Part shown: in pieces, positions 27,891-36,369 of the stretch
How positions within the stretch are numbered: the first letter of the stretch is position 1
Layout: each line of letters begins with the position of its first letter
Assembly (NCBI RefSeq): GCF_015062915.1
Contig: NZ_SUTJ01000001.1
Location: forward strand, 192,045-256,044
Source: Methanobrevibacter thaueri
GTDB taxonomy: Archaea > Methanobacteriota > Methanobacteria > Methanobacteriales > Methanobacteriaceae
DNA length: 64,000 nucleotides
Direction of reading: 5' to 3'
Notes under the pieces: model-generated
The model's database searches: none
Told to the model about the DNA's origin: nothing
Seen by the model: the letters and a program-made list of their open reading frames with translations, nothing else
Program-made: the position numbers and the translations under genes

Positions 27891-29008
27891 TAGTCATCAT
27901 ACTCCCCGTATTCGCAACCTGCATTTTCGATTTTAACATGGTCAATTAGGGTTCCGTCTTTCTTGTATAATTTTATTTCACCCCAACCGTTTCCACCGTT
28001 CCATAGGCGGTTGTGTCTTTTGGTTCCGTTAGGTGCTTCATAGTTGAAAAGCATCATTTCATCACGTTTGCAGTACAATACCAGTTCCATTTTGGAGTTC
28101 TTATTGCTTGCATTGATGTGCCATGTGTTTACGTCTTCGCCTTCCTCAAAGTCAAAGTCTATTTTTACGAGGTTCCAGAATCTTGCGAAGTTGTATTCGT
28201 ACATGGTTCCCTCATAATAGAATCCAATCAATAGCTTACGTGGAATTTCAATACCGAAAGCCTTTGGCCTTCCTCCACCAGCTTCAAATGCGGAGTTGTT
28301 CAGTTTCTTACCGGTTATTAAACTTGTAATGTTACATGAGGAAATCCAAAGCCATGGTGAAGTAAAGTCTCCTCCCCAATTTTTATCCGCATAACCATAT
28401 GATTTTTCAGGAATGACCTCATATTCCTCTCCATCCAGCCAGATGGTTCCGCTGTATTCTGTCTTGATTCCTTCAGCATGCCAGAACATTTCAAATGCGT
28501 TTAATTTCCTGAAAAATGAGTTAGCACCATATCCCACATTAAAAGTGATTTTCTTGTCAATGTCCAAGTCCCACATCATGTCTCCAGCATCGGACATGTA
28601 TTCAGGGTGGTTTGCAGCATCCTCTTCAGACACTCTTGAAAAACCGCTCATGTGTGTTTCTGTAAGGCTGCAGTCCCCGACTTGGATGTTGAGCTCGTCA
28701 TCAGGGCAGTTGAAGTATTTCATTGAGTAAAAATTGTGAATCTGTTTTGGATTTTTACCCCATGTTCCTGCCTTGATCATACAGTATGATGGTCTTTTGC
28801 CTGCCTTTTGGTTTTCAGGCAATTGTCCAAGTGTAGGTTCTTCTTCAGCTAAATCCGGATTGCATACGAAGTATTCAATGAAGAATGGTTTAGGTTCACC
28901 TGTCTTTTTATTATATGCTGTTAATGAATGCCACCACCAGTCATATCCCTTTTTGGCAAGTGGTCCCTTGAGCATGTAATAGTCTCTTTTCAAATCACTT
29001 TTATTCAT
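27890..29008 (-). CDS. Tocopherol-cyclase-like (AttH/CrtC-type lipocalin fold) protein
   Basis: 372 residues. Features resemble the tocopherol cyclase family: N-terminal GPLAKKGYDWWWHSL, a central SYGYADKNWGGDFTSPWLW segment (about 214-232) and the C-terminal AGCEYGEYDD. There is no signal peptide or membrane segment, so it is probably cytosolic or membrane-peripheral. Plant tocopherol cyclase VTE1 closes the chromanol ring of prenylated quinols; methanogens are not known to make tocopherol, so the natural substrate must be something else or the protein may only bind a lipid. ATG at 29008 with GGAGGG 5-6 nt upstream. Translationally coupled to the phytol/polyprenol-kinase-like gene. Assignment is by motif recognition without a database search. 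Confidence 0.72.
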   Translation of the reverse strand: MNKSDLKRDYYMLKGPLAKKGYDWWWHSLTAYNKKTGEPKPFFIEYFVCNPDLAEEEPTLGQLPENQKAGKRPSYCMIKAGTWGKNPKQIHNFYSMKYFNCPDDELNIQVGDCSLTETHMSGFSRVSEEDAANHPEYMSDAGDMMWDLDIDKKITFNVGYGANSFFRKLNAFEMFWHAEGIKTEYSGTIWLDGEEYEVIPEKSYGYADKNWGGDFTSPWLWISSCNITSLITGKKLNNSAFEAGGGRPKAFGIEIPRKLLIGFYYEGTMYEYNFARFWNLVKIDFDFEEGEDVNTWHINASNKNSKMELVLYCKRDEMMLFNYEAPNGTKRHNRLWNGGNGWGEIKLYKKDGTLIDHVKIENAGCEYGEYDD

Positions 29009-29106
29009 ATTATCCCTCCAAAGGTAAGATAATATTTAATATATTTAAAATGTATTAAATAATTTATTATTTAAATTAGCAAAAAAAGAAGAAAAATAGA
29101 TGAATT

Positions 29107-31224
29107 TTACATTTTAGATTTCATTTCAGATATATCCTCACGATAATACCATGCGACTGTTAAAATTATTAACAAGATAATAAATGAAATGCCAGTTACT
29201 TTAAAAAATTCATCTTCATCGATTAAAATTTGTTTAACTACAGATTGTGAACCAGGACTTCCACTATCACCGGAACTTGGTTCGGACGCTCCAGCCTGAG
29301 AAACAGCATCAGGAACATCGGCGCTTTGTGAAACATCATTTACTGGATTGCTTGCACTGCTTGAAGGGTCTGCCCTTTGACTTTGGGTGGCATTACCGTT
29401 GGAACTGCTGTCCTGTGATGATTTACCATTTCCACGAGTTGCGTCTCCGCCGGATCCGTCACCTGAACCGTCTCCGTTTCCGTTTCCTCCACCTGTTCCA
29501 ATGTCTTCATACAATTGGTAATTTGGAATGGAAGGATAATCGTATGTTGGAGATTGTCCATTGAGCGGTTTTGTGGATTTTGTGTTGGAGTCATAGGTAT
29601 TGTCCCTATTTGAGTAGTCAACAGTGGCTCTAATTTTGTCCCCATCAGCAGCATCAACAGTGAACACTCCAGAACCACCTTTAATAGTGATACTATAAGT
29701 CTGACCGTTGCTGGCCTTATATGTTAATGTTCTGTCAGGCAATAAACTTGCAATATTGCCGTTTGAATCTAAAAATGTTGCCTGGAATTGGTTTGGACCA
29801 ATTTGCTTAACAACAAACTTGATATTGTTAGAACGGATTTTAGGACAGATTCCTGCATGGTCAGTGTACCAGTTGTCACCTAATTCCAATCTGGACCCAG
29901 TTTCCTGATAATAGGTTTCCTTTGCCTCTACATCCATATGGGTATTGAAGTATATTGCATTATAACTGATGTCCTGGCTTTTAGGTTTTACATAGTTATC
30001 AAAGAATTTTATCCCATTAACATAGTTTTCAGTAATCACATTGGATTTTATGACATTATTTCCAATGTGGGCTAATGAAATACCGTTGCCCTTATTTGAA
30101 CTTATCTCATTGGATTGGATTTTGATATTGTCACCAGCATGCTGCACTAAAATACCATCATTCGTATTTTTAGTGATAGTATTCTTATTTATTTGAATAT
30201 TGCTTGGTTCCTCACCATAATCGATACCATTTACCTTCTTATCCATATAAACACCATTCTTGTTGCCTGAAATGATGTTGCCATGAATGTAAACATTCTT
30301 TGATTTGGCTATTTCAATACCGTTACCACCATTGCTTTTAATATCATTGTCAAATATGTAGGCATATGTTGAATCGGCCAGGGATATTCCGCTTTTGGAG
30401 TTCTTGGAGATATCGTTTTTTGTAATGTTGAGGTATTTTGTTCCGGTTGCAACAATACCGTTGCCGCTGCCGGAGATGTCATTGTTGTAGATTTTCACAT
30501 AATCTGCATCCTCAACGACGATTCCATCTCCTCCACTTTGGATATTGAATCCCTTGACTGTTGTCAGTGAAGCGGCTTTGCCCTTGATTGTAATGACTGG
30601 TCCTGAACTTGATTTTAAAACAGTATTCACATTACTTTGCAGTGTCAATGATTTTGTTATTACCAAGTTGATGTTTAAATAGCTTGATCCCTTGAACAGT
30701 ATCACATTGTTCGGCTTGGCATTGTCTATTATGCTTTGAATCTCAGAGTTGCTCAATCCACTGTCAACCACACGAGTGTTGGTCATTTTGATAGTTGTTG
30801 TTAGGCTGGAAGCCTTATAATTTGCGTTTCCCGCAAATTTTGTAACTATCTTGTATGTCCCGTCATTCAGCCTGATTTGAAGTGAAGCGATACCTGATGA
30901 ATCGGTATTTTGAGTATATGTCTTGCCGTTGACTGTGAAAGTCATCTTAGTGTTTTTAAGGGTGTTGTTGTTCTCATCTGAGAGTTTCACCTTAAAGTAA
31001 TCGCCAATCACATCGAATTCAGTGTCGCTTTCAACATCAATGTGTGTGGCAACTCCCGCCGCCTGCAATGTTTCTGTTGCATTGGACACTTGAAGAGTTG
31101 GAACATCATCACTGGCAATTTCCATAACGTCTGCTGTGGAATTATCCGATTCTTGAGCTGCACAAGCATTCATCGTTAGTAAAGCAAATACAGTTAATAT
31201 GATTATCAGTGTTTTTTTATCCAT
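29107..31224 (-). CDS. Membrane-anchored NosD-type beta-helix adhesin-like protein
   Basis: 705 residues, with the same plan as the protein at 8422-10698. Signal peptide (MDKKTLIIILTVFALLTMNA), Ig-like domain (about 45-145, motif DSSGIASLQIRLNDG), PbH1 beta-helix with N-x-I-x-x-N-x-x-NGI units (about 165-430), a domain of about 90 residues (KQIGPNQFQATFLDSNGN), a Gly/Ser/Asp-rich spacer (about 570-660) and a C-terminal transmembrane helix (GISFIILLIILTVAWYY) with the charged tail REDISEMKSKM. The ATG at 31224 has GGAGGTGA three bases upstream. Predicted to be anchored in the membrane and to span the pseudomurein wall. Function is inferred as adhesin-like; no ligand is evident. Confidence 0.92.
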   Translation of the reverse strand: MDKKTLIIILTVFALLTMNACAAQESDNSTADVMEIASDDVPTLQVSNATETLQAAGVATHIDVESDTEFDVIGDYFKVKLSDENNNTLKNTKMTFTVNGKTYTQNTDSSGIASLQIRLNDGTYKIVTKFAGNANYKASSLTTTIKMTNTRVVDSGLSNSEIQSIIDNAKPNNVILFKGSSYLNINLVITKSLTLQSNVNTVLKSSSGPVITIKGKAASLTTVKGFNIQSGGDGIVVEDADYVKIYNNDISGSGNGIVATGTKYLNITKNDISKNSKSGISLADSTYAYIFDNDIKSNGGNGIEIAKSKNVYIHGNIISGNKNGVYMDKKVNGIDYGEEPSNIQINKNTITKNTNDGILVQHAGDNIKIQSNEISSNKGNGISLAHIGNNVIKSNVITENYVNGIKFFDNYVKPKSQDISYNAIYFNTHMDVEAKETYYQETGSRLELGDNWYTDHAGICPKIRSNNIKFVVKQIGPNQFQATFLDSNGNIASLLPDRTLTYKASNGQTYSITIKGGSGVFTVDAADGDKIRATVDYSNRDNTYDSNTKSTKPLNGQSPTYDYPSIPNYQLYEDIGTGGGNGNGDGSGDGSGGDATRGNGKSSQDSSSNGNATQSQRADPSSSASNPVNDVSQSADVPDAVSQAGASEPSSGDSGSPGSQSVVKQILIDEDEFFKVTGISFIILLIILTVAWYYREDISEMKSKM

Positions 31225-31440
31225 GTTTCACCTCCTTTATGCTCAATTTGTAAGAGATAATTATTGTAAAATAATCCTCATAATATACTATATAATATTT
31301 AATAGTATATATTATTGACTTTTTTAACTTAAAATAAGAATTTCTGAAAAACAACAAAATATAGTTTGTTTATGATTAAAATAATGAAAATTATTAGAAA
31401 AGTAAAAATTGAATTATAAATTAATTTATATCGATTGATT

Positions 31441-31482
31441 AAAAAAAATAAAAATGAATTCACATTAAATCGTGAATTTCAT
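31441..31482 (-). terminator. Probable terminator of the MFS gene
   Basis: An imperfect hairpin (31454-31463 with 31472-31482, one bulged base) contains the TGA stop at 31460. It is followed on the minus strand by ATTTTTATTTTTTTT. Confidence 0.6.
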
Positions 31483-32872
31483 CCTTAATGTACAATACAA
31501 CAATCACAGCAGAAATGATAGCCAAAACAGACATTACAAGAGAGGTCTGTGCGAATGCAGATACTGAAAGATGGTTGTGACCCACATTTCCTCCTGCAAA
31601 GGCAGCCATCAATACAACCGCAACAGCTGAACCGATTGCACCTATGATTTGCCTTACGGTATTGTTGATTGCTGTTGCATCCTCAACATCCCCTGATACA
31701 ACTGCAATTGTCCATGTTACTGCAGGCATCAGTCCTAATCCTGCACCGATTGCACGGATCACTTGAGTAACGATCATGTATTCCACGGTTGTTGTTCTTG
31801 TATAGGTCATCATCAGAAGATATCCCACAACGGTGAAAAGACATGATAAGAGCAATACCTTGCGGACACCGAACTTGTTGGCCATTAAAGGACCAATAAA
31901 GTTAAAGACAATCATTACGAGAGTTGCCGGAAGCAGAATGATTCCAGCAGTTGTTGCGTCATGATTTGCTATGCTTTGGGCAAACAATGGCATGATAACA
32001 TTCAATCCACACATTGTAAAGTACAATATTGCTGAGAATAATGTTCCGAAGAAGAAATACTTGTTTTTAAGGGCATGCAAGTCAACAAGTGGTGTGTCAA
32101 TGCCGAACTGTCTTTTAACAAATACGACCAAGGACACAGCACCGATTACAATAGGCAATATGACCCAAATCAAATCGAATCCGTTTTGTGCAATGTTTGA
32201 AAATCCAAACATTATTCCGACACATGCAAGCACACAAAGCACCAGTGAACTGATGTCCAATGGATAATGTCCTGTTTCGAATTCCAGTTTAACAACAACG
32301 GATGCAACCAGTATCAGTACTGCAACCATTATTGCAAATATAAGAAAGATTGATCTCCATCCTACGGAATCTATTATGAATCCTCCGGCTGTTGGTGCCA
32401 ATGCAGGTGCGATTCCTATGATGAAACCGAAAAGTCCCATATAAACCTGCCATTTTTCCTCAGGAATAACCTTGAACAAGACAATTTGAGTTATTGGGAG
32501 CAATATTCCAGATCCACAAGCCTGAATCACCCTTGCTATAATCAGCACCTCAATGTTAGGGGCGAAATATGCTATAATGCACCCTATTAAAAATAATGAT
32601 AATGAAGCCAATAGTATTGTTTTCACTTTAAATCTACGGGTAAAGAATGCAGATAATGGTATCATAACACCCAATACAAGCAGAAATGAAGAGTAAACCC
32701 ATTGTGCTGTTGTTGAGTGAATATGAAAATCAGCCATTATGCCGGCAATACCTGTTGTCACTACACTCTGAGCGGCACTTAAAATGGCCGCTGCAATGAT
32801 AAAAATAATTAATGTTGACATTCCTCTGTCTATGTTCTCATTCATAATACACACTCTGATAATTCTAGACAT
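31460..32872 (-). CDS. MFS transporter, DHA2 (EmrB/QacA-type) drug-export family
   Basis: 470 residues with about 14 transmembrane helices. Family motifs include AQWVYSSFLLVLGVMIPLSA (motif typical of TM2), RFKVKTILL and ARVIQACGSGILLPI (motif C region of DHA2 exporters). Likely a proton-coupled exporter of toxic amphipathic compounds such as bile-derived or antimicrobial molecules; substrate not known. The start may be 32872 (no clear ribosome site, possibly leaderless) or the ATG at 32845 (MNENIDRG), which has a weak GAGTG upstream. Single gene with its own terminator. Confidence 0.9.
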   Translation of the reverse strand: MSRIIRVCIMNENIDRGMSTLIIFIIAAAILSAAQSVVTTGIAGIMADFHIHSTTAQWVYSSFLLVLGVMIPLSAFFTRRFKVKTILLASLSLFLIGCIIAYFAPNIEVLIIARVIQACGSGILLPITQIVLFKVIPEEKWQVYMGLFGFIIGIAPALAPTAGGFIIDSVGWRSIFLIFAIMVAVLILVASVVVKLEFETGHYPLDISSLVLCVLACVGIMFGFSNIAQNGFDLIWVILPIVIGAVSLVVFVKRQFGIDTPLVDLHALKNKYFFFGTLFSAILYFTMCGLNVIMPLFAQSIANHDATTAGIILLPATLVMIVFNFIGPLMANKFGVRKVLLLSCLFTVVGYLLMMTYTRTTTVEYMIVTQVIRAIGAGLGLMPAVTWTIAVVSGDVEDATAINNTVRQIIGAIGSAVAVVLMAAFAGGNVGHNHLSVSAFAQTSLVMSVLAIISAVIVVLYIKDEIHDLM

Positions 32873-33056
32873 ATATTAATCAAAAATATTATATAAATTT
32901 AATTTATAAAACAAATTAATAATAAAATAAGATAATAAATGAACAATAAAACAATTAATTAATGCTCAACTAGAAATATCATATAGCAAAATATGTTTTA
33001 GTGAAAAAAAATTATTAAAAAAGAAGTATAGGACATAAAAAAGTATATGTAAATCA

Positions 33057-33494
33057 TCACTTTATCTTATTAGAATTGATAATATCCAAAAGACCCAAAT
33101 CAAAAATCAGCCTGCGAAGGTGCCTTTCCGAATAAGTGACACCAAACTCGTTTTGAATCTCATTTTTAATATCTGAAATGCTTGACAATCCCTTAACGGT
33201 AATGTTATTCTTTAGAATCTCCAACTGATAATCTGACAATTTGGAAATTCTTCCGGAACCCTCCTTTCTAAACAGGCCGTCAAAACCCTCATCATTCCAT
33301 GTTTTCAGCCATTTGTAACCAGTCTGAGGAGTCTTGCCCCTACGCTCCATTGCAGACTTGACAGTTTCATCACAGTATAACTCTTCAATAAAGGTTACTT
33401 TTTCATATAAATCCACAAATTTCTGCAAATCACGCTTTACCCTACGGATTTCCGTTATTGGAATGTCCTTGTTAACATAGGCCCGCCTACTCAT
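33057..33494 (-). CDS. Orphan winged helix-turn-helix protein related to IS630-type transposase N-termini
   Basis: 145 residues. Two HTH units are visible: an N-terminal homeodomain-like HTH (about 40-80, SAMERRGKTPQTGYKWLKTW) and a C-terminal winged HTH (about 95-140, EFGVTYSERHLRRLIFDLG), the arrangement found in the DNA-binding half of IS630-like transposases. No DDE catalytic domain follows in any frame downstream (32873-33056 is AT-rich non-coding). It is therefore either a domesticated DNA-binding protein or a transposase remnant. ATG at 33494 has no obvious ribosome site and may be leaderless. Regulatory targets are not known. Confidence 0.75.
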   Translation of the reverse strand: MSRRAYVNKDIPITEIRRVKRDLQKFVDLYEKVTFIEELYCDETVKSAMERRGKTPQTGYKWLKTWNDEGFDGLFRKEGSGRISKLSDYQLEILKNNITVKGLSSISDIKNEIQNEFGVTYSERHLRRLIFDLGLLDIINSNKIK

Positions 33495-33535
33495 ATGTTT
33501 ATTTAATAAAAAAATACTATAAAAATTTTATGTCA

Positions 33536-33643
33536 TTACCAGTCATCATCTTCTTCTTCATCATCGTCAGAACCGTCATATCCGCATCCAGGACAGTATG
33601 GCTCTCCTGCATCAATCCAAGATCCACATCTAGGACAAATCAT
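33536..33643 (-). CDS. Tiny zinc-ribbon protein with acidic tail (35 residues)
   Basis: The sequence begins MICPRCGSW, continues with EPYCPGCGY and ends in an Asp/Glu-rich tail (DDDEEEDDDW). Two CPxCG knuckles spaced 11 residues apart predict one structural zinc site. ATG at 33643 with GAGGTGAT 3-4 nt upstream, 9 bp downstream of the transporter gene's stop, so co-transcribed with it. Too short for automatic gene calls, but the ribosome site and the cysteines support it. Function unknown. Confidence 0.75.
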   Translation of the reverse strand: MICPRCGSWIDAGEPYCPGCGYDGSDDDEEEDDDW

Positions 33644-33652
33644 TTCATCACC

Positions 33653-34078
33653 TCACAAATTTATTAAAATCAAACCTGCCATGCAGACAAAAATCCCTAA
33701 AATCTGCTGCATGGAAACGTTTTCCTTATATAAAAAGTATCCAACCACCAATAGAACACATGCCAGACCAATATTTGCAACTACACTTGCAGTGCTTACA
33801 GACCAGCCAGCGCGATAAACAAACACATATCCAACTTCAAGACCAACTATGACCAATGCCAATACCACTGATGTCCAATTGACCTTTGACAATTCAAAAG
33901 CGACATTGGCTGGCTTTGCCATGAAAACAAATATCCCTGCCGTGATAATTGCCGCTCCAATATATGTAACCATCAGTGCAGCGAACGGATTGACATCCGA
34001 AGGCATTGACTTCATGCAAATGTTATAGACCGTATTTGACAATATCACTATCAAAATTGGCCAAAGCAAGTTCCACAC
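33653..34078 (-). CDS. EamA/DMT-superfamily half-size membrane transporter
   Basis: 141 residues with about five transmembrane helices, half the length of the usual ten-helix DMT transporters, so it probably dimerises. The segment VNPFAALMVTYIGAA followed by GWSVSTASVVANIGLACVLLVVG and YKENVSMQQILGIFVCMAG fits one EamA repeat. Start: GTG at 34078 (MWNLLWPIL), with AGGTGATT upstream; a TTG at 34084 is the alternative. It begins 2 bp after the stop of one zinc-ribbon gene and is followed after 9 bp by another, making a three-gene unit. Substrate unknown. Confidence 0.85.
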   Translation of the reverse strand: MWNLLWPILIVILSNTVYNICMKSMPSDVNPFAALMVTYIGAAIITAGIFVFMAKPANVAFELSKVNWTSVVLALVIVGLEVGYVFVYRAGWSVSTASVVANIGLACVLLVVGYFLYKENVSMQQILGIFVCMAGLILINL

Positions 34079-34080
34079 AG

Positions 34081-34182
34081 TCAATCACCTGATTCGGGGT
34101 CTAATGGGATGAAACCACAATTTGGACAATGGGCTTCAAAAACATCACAAGGATATCCGCACATGGGACATTCATCCAACAC
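34081..34182 (-). CDS. Tiny zinc-ribbon protein (33 residues)
   Basis: Reads MLDECPMCGYPC, then AHCPNCGFIPLDPESGD. The two CPxCG knuckles (CPMCG and CPNCG) predict a zinc ribbon. The start is GTG at 34182 with AGGTGAT 3-5 nt upstream; the TGA stop (34081-34083) overlaps the possible TTG start of the transporter gene. First gene of the zinc-ribbon/transporter/zinc-ribbon unit, just after the upp terminator. Function unknown. Confidence 0.72.
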   Translation of the reverse strand: MLDECPMCGYPCDVFEAHCPNCGFIPLDPESGD

Positions 34183-34190
34183 AATATCAC

Positions 34191-34228
34191 CTAAAAAAAG
34201 AAAAGAGTAGTGAAGTCATGCTTCACTA
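34191..34228 (-). terminator. Terminator hairpin at the end of upp
   Basis: An 8-bp perfect stem (34208-34215 with 34221-34228, loop of 5) overlaps the upp TAG stop. On the minus strand it is followed by CTCTTTTCTTTTTTT. Confidence 0.72.
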
Positions 34229-34852
34229 TTTTGTACCGTATACCCTGTCACCGGCATCTCCAAGACCAGGTAGGATGTATGCGTTTTCGTTGAGTTCACG
34301 GTCAACGGTTGCACAGAAGATTTTAACATCAGGATGGTCTTCCTCAATGCATTTGATACCATCTGGGGCGGCCACGATACATAATAATTTTACTTTTGTC
34401 ACTCCATCCTGCTTGAGCCTTGAAATGGTTGCTGATGCGCTTCCACCTGTTGCAAGCATAGGATCCACTACAAGAACTTCCCTCTTGTCGATTCCCTCTG
34501 GCATCTTATAGTAGTATTCGACCGGCTGGAATGTTTCCTCGTCACGGTAAAGTCCTATATGACCTATTTTTGCGTTTGGAATCACATTCAGGACTCCGTC
34601 AACCATACCCATACCTGCCCTTAGGATTGGCACGATTGCATATTTGTCCTCATTGAGCATTCCTGTATCCAGCTTTTCCAATGGAGTTTCAATTGTTGTT
34701 TCTTCAAGTTTTGCATCCCACATTGCCTCATAAACAAGAATTGTTGAAATTTCCGTTACCAATTCTCTGAATTCTTTTGTTCCTGTGTTTACATCTCTCA
34801 ATATTGCAAGTTTATGAGTGATTAATGGATGATTCAACACATATTCATTCAT
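34226..34852 (-). CDS. upp: Uracil phosphoribosyltransferase
   Basis: 208 residues, the usual length. Makes UMP from uracil and PRPP in pyrimidine salvage. The PRPP-binding loop is seen as [14 protein letters not shown] (about 125-138), and the uracil-binding region near the C-terminus as [19 protein letters not shown] at 34852 with GGAGG 6 nt upstream. It overlaps the end of the uracil permease gene by 8 bp, forming a classical uracil uptake and salvage operon, permease first. Confidence 0.97.
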   Translation of the reverse strand: MNEYVLNHPLITHKLAILRDVNTGTKEFRELVTEISTILVYEAMWDAKLEETTIETPLEKLDTGMLNEDKYAIVPILRAGMGMVDGVLNVIPNAKIGHIGLYRDEETFQPVEYYYKMPEGIDKREVLVVDPMLATGGSASATISRLKQDGVTKVKLLCIVAAPDGIKCIEEDHPDVKIFCATVDRELNENAYILPGLGDAGDRVYGTK

Positions 34853-36134
34853 GTTTTTCCTCCGGCACGCAAAGGTTTAAAATTACACCAATAATGGCTG
34901 CAAGAGACATTCCTGAAATGGAAATGGATAAGTCTCCGTAAACTAAGGATAATGCTGCTCCACCTAATCCTAAAACAAGCATTGTTGCAGCGACAACCAC
35001 ATTCTTATTGTTGGTGAAGTCCACTTGGTTGTGGATGAGTATTTTCAAACCGTTAACACTGATGAATCCGTATAACAGTACGGAAATACCTCCTAAAACA
35101 GGACCTGGAATTGCGGTTAAAAGTGCTGTCAAGTGTCCTGAGAATGCAAATATTATTGCAATGACTGCTGCAAGACCTATTACATAGGTTGATGCTACAC
35201 GTGTCATACCGACAACGGAAGTGTTCTCACCGTATGTTGTGTTTGCAGGACCACCAAGCACTGCTGCAATGAATGTTGCAAGACCGTCACCGAGAAGGGT
35301 TCTTTGAAGACCAGGGTCTTCAATCAGGTCACGTCCGATGATTTCACTTAACACCTTGTGGTCTCCAACGTGTTCCACCATTGTAACAAGTGCAATTGGA
35401 ACAATTGTAAGTACCGCAGCAAAGTTTAAGTTGTAGTTCATGAACGGCAGGTAGAATTTAGGAACTTCCACCACATTTGCAGCCAAAGCAGGTGCAAAAT
35501 CAACCATACCCAGAGCTGCAGCAACTATATAACCTGCAATGATACCTACCAGGAATGGAATGACCTGAAGGATTCCCTTTCCGCGAACTGCAACCAGTGC
35601 AGTTACTAAAAATGCCACAAATGCAATCACGAGGTTTTGCCATGGCACTGTTGCCATATCCAATCCGATTGATGAAATTGCTGTTGGAGCAAGGGACAAA
35701 CCGATAACCATAATCATTGGACCCACAACAACTGGAGGGAGCAACCGGTTAATCCATCCAGGGCCGGTCATACGGATAATCATTGAGATGATTACATATA
35801 CAATACCCACAATCATTAATGCTGTGAATACGCTTCCAGTACCCCCAATTGCATAACCTGCAACCATAGGAGCAATGAAAGCAAAGGAACTTCCCAGATA
35901 TACTGGGCTTCTATTACGGGTACAGATCAGATAGATGATTGTACCTATACCTGATGAAACTAATGCAACCGGGATTGACAAGATGTCTGCACCAGCAGTG
36001 GTGTTTACAACGATAGGAACCAGAATTGTAGCTCCAAACATTGCACATACGTGCTGGATTGCAAGCAGAATCCACCTGAGAGTGGTTGGCTTATCGCCAG
36101 TGCCTAGCATCATATTACTATTCTCTTCCACCAT
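34845..36134 (-). CDS. uraA: Uracil permease, NCS2 family
   Basis: 429 residues from the ATG at 36134 (an in-frame GTG at 36143 is possible but lies in the GTGAT-type ribosome site). About 12-14 transmembrane segments. NCS2 features include [17 protein letters not shown] near the N-terminus, the [14 protein letters not shown] segment with the conserved Glu and His region, and [16 protein letters not shown], typical of bacterial and archaeal uracil transporters. Imports uracil with protons; overlaps upp. Confidence 0.95.
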   Translation of the reverse strand: MVEENSNMMLGTGDKPTTLRWILLAIQHVCAMFGATILVPIVVNTTAGADILSIPVALVSSGIGTIIYLICTRNRSPVYLGSSFAFIAPMVAGYAIGGTGSVFTALMIVGIVYVIISMIIRMTGPGWINRLLPPVVVGPMIMVIGLSLAPTAISSIGLDMATVPWQNLVIAFVAFLVTALVAVRGKGILQVIPFLVGIIAGYIVAAALGMVDFAPALAANVVEVPKFYLPFMNYNLNFAAVLTIVPIALVTMVEHVGDHKVLSEIIGRDLIEDPGLQRTLLGDGLATFIAAVLGGPANTTYGENTSVVGMTRVASTYVIGLAAVIAIIFAFSGHLTALLTAIPGPVLGGISVLLYGFISVNGLKILIHNQVDFTNNKNVVVAATMLVLGLGGAALSLVYGDLSISISGMSLAAIIGVILNLCVPEEKHE

Positions 36135-36328
36135 ATATATCACAAATATTTTCCTATATTCTCATAAATTGATTAATTATTTTAAAAATTATTTTGAACA
36201 ATTAAATAATAACCTTTAAAATATCTAAATAATGTTAAATGTCCTTTAAAATTACTTATACCAATTTCTGATTAATATTATATATCTGAATAAAAGTATA
36301 AAATAGTTTCTCATTTGAAAATTTATTT

Positions 36329-36361
36329 GAAAATAAAAAAAAGTTGGGAAAAAATTTCCCA
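36329..36361 (-). terminator. Terminator of the queuosine-precursor-type transporter gene
   Basis: A 7-bp stem (TGGGAAA at 36345-36351 with TTTCCCA at 36355-36361, 3-nt loop) is followed on the minus strand by ACTTTTTTTTATTTTC. Confidence 0.72.
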
Positions 36362-36369
36362 TGAAAATT

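Noticed and set aside
33057-33494. Intact insertion sequence
   Set aside because: Only the DNA-binding half is present. I found no catalytic domain in any frame downstream and no terminal inverted repeats.
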